Positions 37,832-46,746 of a stretch of DNA of 64,000 nt are shown here, piece by piece. The translations under genes and the position numbers were made by a program. Origin of the DNA: Picosynechococcus sp. PCC 7117 (lineage in GTDB: Bacteria; Cyanobacteriota; Cyanobacteriia; Cyanobacteriales; MRBY01); contig NZ_CP016477.1 in the NCBI RefSeq assembly GCF_001693275.1, positions 2,170,001 to 2,234,000 of the forward strand, read 5' to 3'. Under the pieces are notes generated by a model. It did no database searches. It was not told the origin of the DNA and worked only from the letters and a program-made list of their open reading frames with translations. The stretch's first letter is position 1; the number at the start of each line of letters is the position of its first letter.

Positions 37832-40771
37832 ATGACTATTGCATCTCCAGGCGATCGCCATCTGCCCTATGCAGGGTTGACGGCCGAACAAGTTCAGGCG
37901 AATCGTGCCGAATATGGCGCCAATGTTTTAACACCGCCCCAACGGCGTCCCTGGTGGCAACTTTTTTTAGAGAAATTTACTGATCCGGTGATTCGCATTC
38001 TGATGATCGCGGCGGCGATCGCCCTTGCGGTGGGGGTGTTGCGGGGCGAATATGCCGAAGGTCTGGGGATTATTGTCGCGATCTTGTTGGCTACCGTCGT
38101 TGCTTTTTTTAATGAGTTTAAAGCGAACCAAGAATTTGCCCTCCTCAACCATGTTTACGATCAAGTCATGGTCAAGGTAATTCGCGAGGCCCAGTATCAC
38201 AGTCTGCCGCGCCAGGATTTGGTGGTGGGCGACATTATCTACATCGAACAGGGCCATGAAGTTCCCGCCGATGCCAAAATTCTTGAAAGCGTTTCCCTTC
38301 ACATTGATCAAGCAAAACTCACGGGGGAATCAGAACCCGTTAACAAATCAGCCCAAGCGGATCCTTTCCAAGTAGAAGCCGAGCAGTCCGCTTACCCGTT
38401 TAATTGTGTCTACCGCAGTACCATCGTCACCCAAGGCCATGGTTTTTGTGAGGTCATTGCCGTTGGCGATCGCACTGAAATTGGTAAGTTAGCCCAAGCG
38501 GTGGCCACCGTTGAAGATGATCCCAATACGCCCCTCAATCAACAACTCGAAACCCTGAGTAAAGCAATTGGGGTGGTGGGCTTAACTGTCGCCATCTTGA
38601 CGTTTATTGCCCTATTGATCCGGGGTCTCCTCACCCAAGAACTGAGGCTAACAGGCTCCCAGGGTTACGTGATGGCCTGTTTACTGGGGGCGATCGCCAT
38701 GATGTCAGCACCCGTGTGGCTGCCGGTGCTCGAAGATGGCCAAGAACTACTCGAACGCTTGGGGAAGTTACCCGAAGTTTTCGCTGTTCCAGCCCCGGCG
38801 GCCCTAAAAAATACCCCCTTGATGTTGCTTGGAGGTAGCCTCTGGTTAGGGGGAAGTCTCGGCTATGGTGTTGCTACCCACTGGCTATCCCCCACAGTGA
38901 GAGAATGGCTTCCCCTAGATGTGGGGCTGGCCCTCCTCAATTACTTCATGGTGGCCGTGACGATTATCGTGGTAGCTGTGCCAGAAGGACTGGCCATGAG
39001 TGTCACCTTGTCTTTGGCCTACAGTATGCGCCGCATGACTGCCGAAAATAATCTGGTGCGGCGGATGCATGCCTGTGAAACCATTGGCGCAACCACCGTG
39101 ATCTGCTCCGATAAAACCGGGACATTGACCTGTAATCAAATGCATGTCCATGAAACCTGTATCCCTGGACTGGTGGAGGCTGAACCGGCGCAGGCCACCC
39201 ATGTTCGTCAGGTGCTCGCCGAGGCGATCGCCGCCAACAGTACCGCCGACCTAGAGTACGCCACCCAAGCGCTGCCCACGGTCATTGGGAACGCCACAGA
39301 GGGAGCCCTTTTACTCTGGCTCGATCAACAAAACCTTGACTACCTCGACTACCGTTACAATTTTGACCTCAGTTCCCAGGGGGCATTTTCTGCCGAAAAA
39401 AAGTACATGACCAGCCTCGGCAAATCGCCCATTTTGCAGGAGGAAGTTCTCTACGTTAAAGGCGCTCCAGAAGTCGTACTCAAACGCTGTGATTATCAAT
39501 TAAGTGCTGGTGGGGTTATGCCCCTCACCGAACGGGCTGCCATTATCAAAACGCTCCAAGACTACCAAAGCCGGGGGATGCGGACCCTGGGTTTTGCCTA
39601 CCGTCCCCTGGGGGATCTCAAGCATTTTAAAATCACTGAAATCGAACGGCACCTGGTATGGCTTGGTTTTTTTGCGATTATTGACCCCCTGCGGGACGAT
39701 GTCCCCGCCGCCGTTAAAGCCTGTCTCCGTGCCGGCATTCAGGTCAAAATTGTTACCGGTGATAGTCCCCAAACGGCGAGGGAAATTGGCCGACAAATTG
39801 GCCTCTGGCACCAAACCGAAGAGGTTAACTTTAAAGCCTTGCACCTGACGGGGCCGGAGTTTGCCGCCATGGATGATGACACCGCACGGGAAGCCGTGAA
39901 GTCCTTAAAGATCCTCTCCCGCGCTTGCCCCCTAGATAAATTACGCTTGGTGAAGTTGCTCCAACAATCGGGAGAAGTGGTTGGTGTGACGGGAGATGGG
40001 ACGAATGATGCGGCGGCCCTCAAACAGGCGCAAGTGGGGCTTGCTATGGGAAGTGGTACGGCGATCGCCAAGGAAGCCAGTGACATTATTCTTTTAGATG
40101 ATTCCTTTAGCAGCATTGTGAATGCGGTGCTCTGGGGGCGATCGCTCTATGAAAATATTCAAAAATTTCTTCTCTTTCAGCTCACCATTAACGTGGTAGC
40201 CCTGGGGACAGCTCTTTTGGGGCCATTTATTGGCATTGAGCTTCCCCTAACGGTGACCCAAATGCTGTGGGTCAATTTGATTATGGATACCTTTGCCGCC
40301 CTGGCCTTAGCCACGGAACCGCCCAATCCAGAAGTCCTAGGGCGATCGCCCCGTCAAGCCGAGGCATTTATCATCACCGGGGCCATGGCCAAACAAATTG
40401 CCTTCTTAGGGTGTGGATTTCTGGTGCTGATGGTAGGCATTTTGGAGTATGAAATGCGCGATGGCACCATCAATACCTACGAGCTTTCCGTCTTTTTTGC
40501 GATTTTCGTCTTTCTGCAACTGTGGAATTTATTTAATGCCCGCTGTTTTGGCCTCTCGATTTCTGCGTTTACAGGGCTCTCAAAAAATCCAGCTTTTAGC
40601 GCGATTATTGCCACCATTTTTATCGGTCAAGTGGCCATGGTGCAGTGGGGGAGCAGTGCCTTTCGTACCGTCCCCCTGGCCTGCCGCGATTGGCTGTGGA
40701 TTATCGGAGGAACCTCTTTTGTGTTGTGGTTCGGGGAAATTTGGCGCAAAGGGCAAGGCTCGTCTCAATAA
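37832..40771 (+). CDS. PMCA-type Ca2+-transporting P-type ATPase
   Basis: The 979-residue product has an N-terminal cation-ATPase domain, then TGES (164-167) in the actuator domain. The helix-4 motif is PEGL (384-387) in VAVPEGLAMSVTLSLAYSMRRM. The phosphorylation site is D427 in SDKTGTLTC, and the hinge is VTGDGTNDAAALKQA. The PEGL context resembles the plasma-membrane Ca2+-ATPase (type IIB) group. An unusual stretch (about 268-368) between helix 3 and helix 4 holds two further hydrophobic segments. An upstream GTG at 37760 could extend the protein by 24 residues, but ATG 37832 starts at the family N-terminus. Confidence 0.9.
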   Translation: MTIASPGDRHLPYAGLTAEQVQANRAEYGANVLTPPQRRPWWQLFLEKFTDPVIRILMIAAAIALAVGVLRGEYAEGLGIIVAILLATVVAFFNEFKANQEFALLNHVYDQVMVKVIREAQYHSLPRQDLVVGDIIYIEQGHEVPADAKILESVSLHIDQAKLTGESEPVNKSAQADPFQVEAEQSAYPFNCVYRSTIVTQGHGFCEVIAVGDRTEIGKLAQAVATVEDDPNTPLNQQLETLSKAIGVVGLTVAILTFIALLIRGLLTQELRLTGSQGYVMACLLGAIAMMSAPVWLPVLEDGQELLERLGKLPEVFAVPAPAALKNTPLMLLGGSLWLGGSLGYGVATHWLSPTVREWLPLDVGLALLNYFMVAVTIIVVAVPEGLAMSVTLSLAYSMRRMTAENNLVRRMHACETIGATTVICSDKTGTLTCNQMHVHETCIPGLVEAEPAQATHVRQVLAEAIAANSTADLEYATQALPTVIGNATEGALLLWLDQQNLDYLDYRYNFDLSSQGAFSAEKKYMTSLGKSPILQEEVLYVKGAPEVVLKRCDYQLSAGGVMPLTERAAIIKTLQDYQSRGMRTLGFAYRPLGDLKHFKITEIERHLVWLGFFAIIDPLRDDVPAAVKACLRAGIQVKIVTGDSPQTAREIGRQIGLWHQTEEVNFKALHLTGPEFAAMDDDTAREAVKSLKILSRACPLDKLRLVKLLQQSGEVVGVTGDGTNDAAALKQAQVGLAMGSGTAIAKEASDIILLDDSFSSIVNAVLWGRSLYENIQKFLLFQLTINVVALGTALLGPFIGIELPLTVTQMLWVNLIMDTFAALALATEPPNPEVLGRSPRQAEAFIITGAMAKQIAFLGCGFLVLMVGILEYEMRDGTINTYELSVFFAIFVFLQLWNLFNARCFGLSISAFTGLSKNPAFSAIIATIFIGQVAMVQWGSSAFRTVPLACRDWLWIIGGTSFVLWFGEIWRKGQGSSQ

Positions 40772-40777
40772 TTTTGA

Positions 40778-41275
40778 CTACTGCCGCCAGCCAAACCAGC
40801 TCCGCCACCGTTGGAAGCGATCACCCTGGCGTTTTTGGGCCATGTGCTGCGCTAATTCTGCCCGTTGGGCGGGGGTGAGCACTTCACGAATGTCTAACAT
40901 CTGCCGGAAATGGAGATCTGCTAAATCTTGGCGTAGGTTTGTAATGGTACGGTGTTGGGCCTCTAATTGATTGCGGGAAGTCGTGCTATTGCGCATTAAT
41001 GTCCGCATGGTATTTTTTGCCTGTTGAATTGCTGCCCGTTTGGCCCCCATTTGGCTACGGTAATTGGCGCGGATTCCTTGGATTTGTTGTCTCTGGGCGG
41101 TACTGAGGTCAAGCCGATCAACGAGATCTGCTTCCCGCTCATCCCCTTGGCTCATGAGGACTGGTGCTGGGGCAACGGTGAAGTGGGTGTCTTTCGTGGT
41201 TGAGTCGGCGATCGCCATTTCCCCTGTCAACGAGAGGGCCACCGCAGAAGCCATTAATACTTGTTTTTTAAACAT
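40778..41275 (-). CDS. Spy/CpxP-like periplasmic protein
   Basis: The 165-residue product has a signal peptide (MFKKQVLMASAVALSLTGEMAIA, about 1-23). The mature part is long, amphipathic and helical, with two LTXXQ-type motifs (LSTAQRQQIQGI and LTPAQRAELAQHM). That pattern defines the Spy/CpxP family of periplasmic chaperones and envelope-stress modulators. It lies directly downstream of the anti-sigma and ECF sigma genes on the same strand, separated by 87 bp, which suggests it belongs to the same stress response. Confidence 0.85.
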   Translation of the reverse strand: MFKKQVLMASAVALSLTGEMAIADSTTKDTHFTVAPAPVLMSQGDEREADLVDRLDLSTAQRQQIQGIRANYRSQMGAKRAAIQQAKNTMRTLMRNSTTSRNQLEAQHRTITNLRQDLADLHFRQMLDIREVLTPAQRAELAQHMAQKRQGDRFQRWRSWFGWRQ

Positions 41276-41362
41276 GATTAAAATTCATCTCCAAAACTAA
41301 TCACAGATTCCGCTAGGACGGCATTAGCCCAGTGTTGAAATTTAGGAATGTTTTGCGAAGCA

Positions 41363-41785
41363 CTAGGGATCAGTATTGACAACAAAATCAACGTACTCGT
41401 AGGACAGTTCCTGTTCCTGGTAAAGGTGCTCCCCAAAGGAATAAGACCAGCTTTCTTCAAGAAAAGCCTCCAGTTCTTCATCGGCTCCCCCGGCGATCGC
41501 CTTTGGCTGGGGTTGTTCAACTCTCCCCCAATACTGTTGCGGCATCACTTCCGGCAGCGACCCAAATTCCTGGTGCAGTTGTCCATGGCCAACCACGAGC
41601 ACAAGCCCGGCAGCAATCACTGTCGGAATCCACCATTTCCCCTGGGACGAAGCTGTCAGGTTTGACGGTTCTGTTTGGTTGAGTCGCGCCAAAAGCCTTT
41701 CTTCATGATCCCCTGGTGGCGGTGGACCGTAGGGTTCATGGTTCTTTAAAAACCGGATTAAGTTGTCATGGTCATGGAAATTCAT
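41363..41785 (-). CDS. Putative membrane anti-sigma factor
   Basis: The 140-residue product has a short cytoplasmic N-terminus with PPPPGDHEERLLARL, one membrane helix (about 51-67) and an acidic extracytoplasmic tail (EELEAFLEESWSY). Position and topology fit an anti-sigma factor for the sigma gene immediately upstream; the ATG overlaps the sigma TGA by four bases. It has no zinc-binding HxxxCxxC motif, so it would belong to the non-ZAS kind. The role is inferred from context. Confidence 0.75.
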   Translation of the reverse strand: MNFHDHDNLIRFLKNHEPYGPPPPGDHEERLLARLNQTEPSNLTASSQGKWWIPTVIAAGLVLVVGHGQLHQEFGSLPEVMPQQYWGRVEQPQPKAIAGGADEELEAFLEESWSYSFGEHLYQEQELSYEYVDFVVNTDP

Positions 41786-42381
41786 AGACTGACTCCTTGG
41801 GTTTCTAAAAACTGACGCAGCGATCGCCGGGCATGGTGGAGGCGAGATTTCACCGTTCCTGGCGGAATCCCAAGAATTTCAGCCACCTCCTTTTGGGGCA
41901 AATCCTTGAGATCATGGAGCACCAAGACCGCCCGGTGTTCCAAGCTTAGCGACTGCAAACCTCGCTGCACCAAATCTTGATAATAAATTTGACTCAGCCC
42001 CTCCGGCCCCGGATCTGCTACCGCACCAATTTGCGCCTCTAAGCCTGTGATTAAGGTCATCTGCTTCGCAAAGCGTCGCCGTTGATCCGTCGCCACATTC
42101 CAAGTAATGCGGTACAACCAGGTGGCAAAATAGTCCGGATTTTTGAGGCGCGGGAGCCCCTGCCAGGCCTTTAAAAAAACCTCTTGAACTAAATCATCCA
42201 AGAGCGCCACCCCACAGAGTTGATACAGGGTAGACCGTACCTTTTGGTGATAGCGTCGGTACAGGATTCGGAAACTTTGGCGATCGCGCCGCCCCCGAAT
42301 AGACCCTATTTTCCCTTGGCAAAGACAAACCAATTCCCTATCCGAAATGGCAGTAGGGTGGTCAACAGCTTGATCGGGCAT
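41782..42381 (-). CDS. ECF-type RNA polymerase sigma factor
   Basis: The 199-residue product has region 2 (FRILYRRYHQKVRSTLYQL, VQEVFLKAWQGLPRLKNPDYFATWLYRI) and region 4 (LVLHDLKDLPQKEVAEILGIPPGTVKSRLHHARRSLR). It lacks regions 1 and 3, which makes it an extracytoplasmic-function sigma factor. It is translationally coupled to the putative anti-sigma factor and followed by the Spy/CpxP-like gene, the arrangement of an envelope-stress operon. The specific cue and target promoters are unknown. Confidence 0.93.
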   Translation of the reverse strand: MPDQAVDHPTAISDRELVCLCQGKIGSIRGRRDRQSFRILYRRYHQKVRSTLYQLCGVALLDDLVQEVFLKAWQGLPRLKNPDYFATWLYRITWNVATDQRRRFAKQMTLITGLEAQIGAVADPGPEGLSQIYYQDLVQRGLQSLSLEHRAVLVLHDLKDLPQKEVAEILGIPPGTVKSRLHHARRSLRQFLETQGVSL

Positions 42382-42528
42382 ATCCCTCTCCAGTCATCGC
42401 ACGTCTTTTTAGACTGAACCTTTACCCAAAAAGTTCAACCGGCTCAAAAAAAACTTGAACCAAGGTATTGCCAAATCCAAAAACTGTGGCTACAATGTTA
42501 AACCGTTGGAACACAACGCGCCACACAA

Positions 42529-42600
42529 TCCTCAGTAGCTCAGCGGTAGAGCGGTCGACTGTTAATCGATTGGTCGCAAGTTCGAATCTTGCCTGGGGAG
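42529..42600 (+). tRNA. tRNA-Asn (anticodon GUU)
   Basis: A 72-nt cloverleaf. The acceptor stem is TCCTCAG/CTGGGGA, the anticodon loop CTGTTAA reads GTT, and the T loop is TTCGAAT. It lies between the divergent ECF sigma operon and the TgpA-like gene. Confidence 0.96.
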
Positions 42601-42787
42601 TACAAAAATTAAATCAATCGATAATCTCGCTAATCGAACCATGGAACTGCGGCTTTCATCGGTTTAAGTCAGGATTCACAAAAAACTGTAGGCTGCTGTT
42701 CTGCTTTATGGCTTCAGTGGGATTTATGCTGAATTTGAAGGATAAGGGTAGTCTAGTAGAAGGTTTTTGATTTCCGCCTACAGCACG

Positions 42788-45181
42788 ATGACATCACCCT
42801 CTTCCCAACGCCTCAAACCGAAATCCTTTGCGGATTTAGTGGCCCAATTGCGTAATTTTCCCAAACCCCAAAGCGAAGATTCTGTACTGCTGCGGGCCTT
42901 GGTACAGCTATTGGTGGTTGTCGGCATTATTGCGACGGATGTGGCCTCAGAAGGAAACATGATCTGGTTTGGCTGGCCGATCAGTATTTTAGCGGTACCC
43001 TTAACGCTCCTGGGGGGAGTCTGGAGTTGGCAAAACCGTCAGAAGGCGAATGTGGGGGCAAAATTTTTTATTGCCATTGGCATGTTGGGCATGCTGTTGC
43101 TCTTTTTCCGGAATCTGTATGCCAATTTAAACGATACGCGTTTGGTGCTGGCAGAGCTCCTCATTCAACTGCAAATTCTTCACAGCTTCGATTTGCCCCG
43201 CCGAAAGGATCTGGGTTATTCGATGGTGATCGGCCTTATTTTGTTGGGGGTGGCAGGCACTGTTTCTCAAACGCTAACCTTTGCGCCCTGGTTAATTCTA
43301 TTTTTGGCGATCGCCCTCCCTGTTCTAGTTTTAGATTACCGTTCACGCCTTGGCCTAGCTGGCTTGGAGACGATCCTTTGGCCGCAGCGCTCCAGTGCCC
43401 GTAAAGGTCGCGCTGACCTCCTGAGAAATTCTCCCCTGTCACCCAAACGCCTGGGCGCAATTTTGGGGATCACCTTGGTATTGGGCTTGGGACTCTTTAG
43501 CATCATGCCCCGTTTTCCTGGCTATCAACTCAGCACCTTGCCTGTGAGTTTGCCCGCCGATGCCCCTGAAAATGAACGTTTTAGTCCGACTAACCTTAGC
43601 CTCGTCAATCCCGGTTATGAGAATCCTGGCAGCGAAGGAAATGAAAACGCCGATGGTGCGACCTTTGGGAATAGTCCGGGTACTGGGGCAGGCACGGGTG
43701 AAGGCAGTAGTCCCAGCGAAGGTCAAGGGGAACTCGATAAAACTCAGTATTACGGTTTCAATAGCAAAATCAACCAAAATCTCCGGGGTGAGATGGAAAA
43801 GGTGCTGGTGATGCGGGTGCGATCGCAGGCTCCTGGTTTTTGGCGCGTGATGTCCTTTGACCGTTACACAGGCCAGGGCTGGGAAGTCACCAATGCCGAT
43901 GATTTGCAACTCACGGAGCGTTCCCGCTGGGCAGGACGTTTTTTCCTAACGCCTTTTATCCCCAACCCAGTGGAAAAGAAAAAAATTATCCAGAGCTATA
44001 CCGCCGTTTTGTCTTTGCCGAACATTGTCCCGGCGATGCAGTATCCGACGGAGCTTTATTTTCCCACGGCGGAGATTGGTCAAGATCCAGAGGGCAATTT
44101 GCGATCGCCTTTGGGACTTTTAGAAGGTCTAACCTATACCGTTGTTTCTAAAGTACCCTACCGTAACCGGACGGAATTGGCGGCAGCAGGGACAGATTAT
44201 CCGCCCTTTGTCACCGAGAAATATCTAGATGTCCCCCCAGAGATAAAAGCGGAGGTACGGGCCGTTGCCGAGGAAATTCTCTCCCAGGCCAATAGCCCCA
44301 TCACTTCCCCCTACGAAAAGGCCCTCTATCTCGCCCAAGGTTTGAAACAACGCTTCCCCCAAGCCCAAGAAATTCCGTTCTTCGCAAACGATGAAGATCT
44401 CGTTGAAGCTTTCTTGTTCAAATACAAGGGGGGCTATGCCGACCATTACGCCACAGTCCTTACAATCATGCTGCGTTCTATTGGGATTCCGGCCCGGTTT
44501 GCAACGGGATTTGATCAAGGGGATTTCAATCCATTTACGGGCTATTACCTCGTCCACAATACCGATGCCCATGCTGTTACAGAAGCCTATTTTCCGGGCC
44601 AGGGTTGGTTTGCGTTCAATCCACTGCCGGGTTATGAAGTTGTACCGCCTTCCTTTGAGGATGGTGGTGCTTTTGGCGTATTGAGATCATTTTGGCGTTG
44701 GGTTGCGGGTTGGGTGCCGTCGCCGATTCTTGGCTTCTTTGAAGGGTTATGGTTTACCACCCTGAAAATACTAGGCTACGTGGTTTCGCGGTTGTGGGGC
44801 TTTGTTTCCAGTGGCCTCGTTGGGGCCATTACGGGGACGATCGCCGTTGCTGTCGCCAGCATGGGCGGTTGGTTTGTCATTAAACAAATTCGCAACTGGT
44901 TTCAACGACGCCGCTTTGCTCGATTACCAATGATGGAACAGCTCTACCAACAAATGCTCCTGCTGCTCCAAAACAAAGGGCACCAAAAACAACGTACCCA
45001 AACCCCCTGGGAGTTTTTGCGGACGATTCAACCGCAATATCGTCCTGAAACCTTAGAAATTTTGACGGAACTGACCGAAGCCTATGTCAACTGGCGCTAT
45101 GGTGAGCAACCTGCCAATACAGACTACCTCCGGCAGCAACTCAAACGTCTACGACGTTCCTTTTATCGAGGTCAATCCTAA
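42788..45181 (+). CDS. TgpA-type transglutaminase-like membrane protein, catalytic residues missing
   Basis: The 797-residue product has six or so N-terminal membrane helices, a large periplasmic transglutaminase-like domain, a further membrane helix, and a cytoplasmic tail of the DUF4129 kind. In the transglutaminase core, the position of the catalytic Cys is A551 (GGYADHYATVL where active members read GxCxxxA). His595 is kept in DAHAVTEAYF, and the third triad residue is N611 in FNPLPG instead of Asp. The fold is therefore present but the triad is broken. Related cyanobacterial proteins may share this. The substrate and role are unknown. Confidence 0.88.
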   Translation: MTSPSSQRLKPKSFADLVAQLRNFPKPQSEDSVLLRALVQLLVVVGIIATDVASEGNMIWFGWPISILAVPLTLLGGVWSWQNRQKANVGAKFFIAIGMLGMLLLFFRNLYANLNDTRLVLAELLIQLQILHSFDLPRRKDLGYSMVIGLILLGVAGTVSQTLTFAPWLILFLAIALPVLVLDYRSRLGLAGLETILWPQRSSARKGRADLLRNSPLSPKRLGAILGITLVLGLGLFSIMPRFPGYQLSTLPVSLPADAPENERFSPTNLSLVNPGYENPGSEGNENADGATFGNSPGTGAGTGEGSSPSEGQGELDKTQYYGFNSKINQNLRGEMEKVLVMRVRSQAPGFWRVMSFDRYTGQGWEVTNADDLQLTERSRWAGRFFLTPFIPNPVEKKKIIQSYTAVLSLPNIVPAMQYPTELYFPTAEIGQDPEGNLRSPLGLLEGLTYTVVSKVPYRNRTELAAAGTDYPPFVTEKYLDVPPEIKAEVRAVAEEILSQANSPITSPYEKALYLAQGLKQRFPQAQEIPFFANDEDLVEAFLFKYKGGYADHYATVLTIMLRSIGIPARFATGFDQGDFNPFTGYYLVHNTDAHAVTEAYFPGQGWFAFNPLPGYEVVPPSFEDGGAFGVLRSFWRWVAGWVPSPILGFFEGLWFTTLKILGYVVSRLWGFVSSGLVGAITGTIAVAVASMGGWFVIKQIRNWFQRRRFARLPMMEQLYQQMLLLLQNKGHQKQRTQTPWEFLRTIQPQYRPETLEILTELTEAYVNWRYGEQPANTDYLRQQLKRLRRSFYRGQS

Positions 45182-45183
45182 AA

Positions 45184-45270
45184 CGGAGAGGGGGGGATTC
45201 GAACCCCCGACTGAGTTGCCCCAGTAACGGTTTTCGAGACCGCCGCATTCAACCACTCTGCCACCTCTCC
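45184..45270 (-). tRNA. tRNA-Ser (anticodon CGA)
   Basis: An 87-nt class II tRNA on the minus strand. The acceptor stem is GGAGAGG/CCTCTCC, the anticodon loop CTCGAAA reads CGA, and there is a long variable arm. It begins immediately after the plus-strand TgpA-like stop codon, so readthrough from that gene would be antisense to it. Confidence 0.95.
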
Positions 45271-45451
45271 AGGGGCCTAAACTATTCTAAGCACAATTCA
45301 GGGTCTTGGCTAGTCCGATTGCCATAAAGAACCCAAAAGTTATTTACACCCAAAATAGACGGGAAAAAACCTAAAGAAGTTAAAAAGATTACATTTCCCC
45401 AATGATCCCCGCGCTAGGTTAGCAATACCCTCCGATTGCTTATCAAGCTAG

Positions 45452-45478
45452 ACCGTCCTCACCCAGTGGCGGTTTTTT
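45452..45478 (+). terminator. Terminator-like hairpin upstream of NDH-2
   Basis: ACCGTC (45452-45457) pairs with GGCGGT (45468-45473), including one G-T, followed by TTTTT. A further small hairpin AGCAAT/ATTGCT (45421-45440) precedes it. There is no plus-strand gene between the TgpA-like stop at 45181 and here. Confidence 0.6.
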
Positions 45479-45559
45479 ATTGTCCAAGGGCTGGCCCCCC
45501 CGACCGGAAAATTAAGGCACAATAGTTAAACGTTGCCCGCCCTCACCTTTTATTTCTCC

Positions 45560-46732
45560 ATGAGTCAGCCCCACATCGTCATTATCGGCGGCGGTTTCGC
45601 CGGACTCTATACGGCGCTCCGTCTGTTGCAATTTCCCTGGGAGACCTCCCAGCGGCCAGACATTACCTTAATCGATCGCCAGGATCACTTTGTCTTTAGT
45701 CCCCTCCTCTACGAGCTGATCACGGAGGAAATGCAACCCTGGGAAGTGGCCCCCACCTACACGGAATTGTTGCGCCATGGCCCGGTGAAATTTGTCCAAA
45801 CTCAAGTACAAACCGTTGACCCGGAGCAAAAAACCGTCGTCTGCGGCGATCGCCAAATCACCTATGACTACCTCGTCATTGCTGCTGGGGGCGCAACAAA
45901 ATTTGTGGATTTACCTGGCATCAAGGAATACGCTCTGCCCTTTAAAACCCTCAATGATGCTCTCCGCCTCAAGGAAAAATTACGGGCTTTGGAAACCAGT
46001 GCGGCGGAAAAAATTCGCATTGCCATCGTTGGGGGTGGCTACAGTGGCGTGGAATTAGCCTGTAAATTAGCGGATCGCTTAGGCGATCGCGGCCGGTTAC
46101 GGATCATTGATCGTGGCGATGAAATCCTCAAAAATGCGCCTCAATTTAACCAATTAGCCGCTAAGGAAGCCCTGGAAGCACGGGGAATTTGGGTAGACTA
46201 TGCCACGGAAGTCACCGAAGTCACCGCCGATAGCCTGAGCCTGCGCTACAAAGGGGAAGTAGATACCATTCCCGCTGATCTCGTTTTGTGGACTGGCGGA
46301 ACGGCGATCGCCCCTTGGGTAAAAGATCTCGCCCTGCCCCACGCAGACAATGGCAAACTTGATGTCAATGCCCAACTCCAGATCCAGAACCACCCGAACA
46401 TTTTCGCTCTTGGGGATGTCGCCCAAGCAGAAGACAATTTACCGATGACGGCCCAGGTGGCGATTCAACAGGCCGATGTCTGCGCCTGGAATTTGCGGGG
46501 CTTGATTACAAATAAGCCTCTTTTGCCGTTTAAGTTCTTTAATCTCGGTGAAATGCTCACCCTAGGCGAAAATAATGCCACCCTCAGCGGTTTGGGCCTA
46601 GAACTCGAAGGCAATCTCGCCCATGTCGCCCGTCGCTTGGTCTATCTCTACCGTTTGCCGACCTGGGAACATCAAGTGCAGGTGGGCCTCAATTGGCTCG
46701 TGCAACCCCTCGCAAAATTATTGGCTCAGTAG
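45560..46732 (+). CDS. Type II NAD(P)H dehydrogenase (NDH-2)
   Basis: The 390-residue product is a two-dinucleotide-binding flavoprotein. The FAD site is IIGGGFAGLYTAL near the N-terminus, the NAD site is IAIVGGGYSGVELA, and the late FAD contact is ALGDVAQAEDNLPMTAQVAIQQ. It oxidises NAD(P)H and passes electrons to quinone without pumping protons. The ATG at 45560 is chosen because the FAD motif starts six residues later. It is followed 14 bases later by the HAD phosphatase gene and is likely cotranscribed with it. Confidence 0.92.
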   Translation: MSQPHIVIIGGGFAGLYTALRLLQFPWETSQRPDITLIDRQDHFVFSPLLYELITEEMQPWEVAPTYTELLRHGPVKFVQTQVQTVDPEQKTVVCGDRQITYDYLVIAAGGATKFVDLPGIKEYALPFKTLNDALRLKEKLRALETSAAEKIRIAIVGGGYSGVELACKLADRLGDRGRLRIIDRGDEILKNAPQFNQLAAKEALEARGIWVDYATEVTEVTADSLSLRYKGEVDTIPADLVLWTGGTAIAPWVKDLALPHADNGKLDVNAQLQIQNHPNIFALGDVAQAEDNLPMTAQVAIQQADVCAWNLRGLITNKPLLPFKFFNLGEMLTLGENNATLSGLGLELEGNLAHVARRLVYLYRLPTWEHQVQVGLNWLVQPLAKLLAQ

Positions 46733-46746
46733 ACGAAACAAGCAAA

